Origin: Opitutia bacterium
GTDB lineage: Bacteria; Verrucomicrobiota; Verrucomicrobiia; Opitutales; Seribacteraceae
Direction: 5' to 3'
Assembly (NCBI GenBank): GCA_018646565.1
Contig: JABGUO010000258.1
Span: 1 to 6,816 of the forward strand
DNA: 6,816 nt
Shown here piece after piece: positions 6,076-6,816 of the stretch; position 1 is the first letter of the stretch, and each line of letters starts with the position of its first letter. The notes under the pieces are model-generated. The model saw nothing but the letters and a program-made list of their open reading frames with translations, was not told where the DNA came from and ran no database searches. Position numbers and translations under genes: made by a program.

Positions 6076-6696
6076 CTACTTATCCTGGGGAAGTTCCAAA
6101 ATTGTGATATTCTTGAACTTGACCGGAGCTCCATGACCACAGAAACAGATATGGCCGCTACGACGCTTGGCACCCTTGTGCTTAGGCTTCTGCTTATTGA
6201 TCTCATCCAGATTGGCATCAAGAATCTCCACTCCGTTAAGGACGACTTTTACGCTCGGTCCGTTCACTTTAACCTTCTGCCGGTTCCATTCGCCCGCAGG
6301 CTTAAGGTGTCCCCGCTTGGCCGCTTTTAATTTGTAGAGGGAGCCGTGGTACTGAGATTCAATTAGTTTCGCATACCTGGGGTGTTGGTTGTCCAAAATC
6401 TGTAGTTCCATTCCAGCCCCGGAAGGTCCGCCCGTTCCGGGATAGTGAATGCCTAGACCATTGTTTCCACCGGGAGGAAGAAGGAATTCGAATTCAAAGA
6501 CATAGTTTGTATACTGCTTTTCAGTCACAAGATTCGCTCCCTTACAAACAATTGCCCCGTCCTCCACCACATAGTTTCCACCCTTCCATCCGGTCAAATC
6601 CTTTCCGTTGAAGAGGGAAACGGGCTTAGCACCGAATAGAAAAAAAGGAAAAAGAAGAAATAATAAAGTAACTAATAATTTTAGATCAAATTTCAT
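6076..6696 (-). CDS. Secreted DUF1080 / 3-keto-disaccharide hydrolase-type protein
   Basis: This 206-residue protein has a strong signal peptide (residues 1-23, hydrophobic LLVTLLFLLFPFFLFGA) and a single PF06439 domain with a concanavalin/LamG-like jelly-roll fold. Signature segments run in order: SLFNGKDLTGW (27-37), VEDGAIVCKG, FEFEFLLPPGGNNGLGIHYP (67-86), GMELQILDN (95-103), GSLYKL (118-123), GEWNRQKV (135-142), LNGVEI, and GHICFCGHGAPVKFKNI (181-197). The last usually reads like GxIgLQxHG in relatives. The length is that of a one-domain member. Members of this family have been linked to breakdown of 3-keto sugars, acting after an oxidoreductase has oxidised C3 of a glycoside; many others remain uncharacterised. 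It sits 27 bases downstream of the DUF1501 gene on the same strand, so the two are probably cotranscribed. No oxidoreductase partner is visible. The start has no Shine-Dalgarno sequence but places the signal peptide correctly. Confidence 0.9.
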   Translation of the reverse strand: MKFDLKLLVTLLFLLFPFFLFGAKPVSLFNGKDLTGWKGGNYVVEDGAIVCKGANLVTEKQYTNYVFEFEFLLPPGGNNGLGIHYPGTGGPSGAGMELQILDNQHPRYAKLIESQYHGSLYKLKAAKRGHLKPAGEWNRQKVKVNGPSVKVVLNGVEILDANLDEINKQKPKHKGAKRRSGHICFCGHGAPVKFKNITILELPQDK

Positions 6697-6723
6697 AAGT
6701 TCAGGATTTGAAGGATTGAGATA

Positions 6724-6816
6724 TTAGGCAAGAATATCCGTGACCACATGGCCATGAACATCGGTGAGGCGCCGGTCGATCGAGTTGTGCCGAACCGTCA
6801 ATCGCTCGTGATCAAA
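6724..6816 (-). CDS. DUF1501 family protein (C-terminal fragment)
   Basis: The last 30 codons of a minus-strand gene run in from the right edge and end with TAA at 6726-6724. The sequence reads [13 protein letters not shown], then [16 protein letters not shown]. This is the characteristic ending of DUF1501 proteins (PF07394, COG4102), where a 'GxDHxxLTxR' segment is followed by 'RLTDVHGxVVxxIL'. DUF1501 proteins are secreted members of the alkaline phosphatase/sulfatase-like superfamily, with many paralogues in Planctomycetota and Verrucomicrobiota, often beside DUF1549/DUF1553 cytochrome-type proteins. Their reaction is not known. The fragment lies 27 bases upstream of the DUF1080 gene and probably shares its transcript. 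The tail is short but diagnostic. Confidence 0.75.
   Translation of the reverse strand, partial: FDHERLTVRHNSIDRRLTDVHGHVVTDILA

Overview
The window looks like an accessory carbohydrate-degradation region from a Planctomycetota–Verrucomicrobiota–type bacterium. A marine or aquatic Verrucomicrobiota member is my best guess, but it is unproven. The clues are the gene families (two different S1 sulfatases, a DUF1501 protein, a DUF1080 secreted protein, a BNR_4 beta-propeller and a beta-lactamase-like serine hydrolase), mid-range GC, and translation starts that mostly lack Shine-Dalgarno sequences. There is no rRNA, tRNA, insertion sequence or CRISPR array.

Layout. Bases 1-157 hold the C-terminal end of a plus-strand serine hydrolase of the beta-lactamase/esterase family. 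It converges on a minus-strand pair: a secreted S1 sulfatase (634-1998) followed 22 bases later by a small protein with a CxxC head, one membrane segment and an extracytoplasmic FxLYD-like domain (162-611). A 311-base divergent intergenic region (1999-2309) separates this pair from a plus-strand cluster. That cluster is a second sulfatase resembling N-acetylglucosamine-6-sulfatases (2310-3788), a cytosolic SAM-binding protein related to spermidine synthases but lacking their polyamine-site signature (3828-4547), and a secreted BNR_4 beta-propeller protein, possibly a polysaccharide lyase (4738-6063). Converging from the right are minus-strand genes: the tail of a DUF1501 protein (6724-6816) and a secreted DUF1080 / 3-keto-disaccharide hydrolase-type protein (6076-6696).

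How the genes may work together. Five products carry export signals or belong to families that are normally exported. Two sulfatases, a possible lyase or glycan-binding propeller, and a sugar-processing DUF1080 protein fit stepwise breakdown of a sulfated polysaccharide, with sulfate removal beside backbone cleavage or recognition. The substrate cannot be read from this window, and no transporter, sulfatase-maturation enzyme or dedicated regulator is present. The two least explained items are the methyltransferase-like protein inserted among the degradation genes and the BNR_4 protein with two His residues spaced as I remember them in PL25 ulvan lyases. Regulatory candidates are an inverted repeat over a promoter-like sequence ahead of sulfatase 2 and a 7-bp stem-loop directly ahead of the propeller gene.
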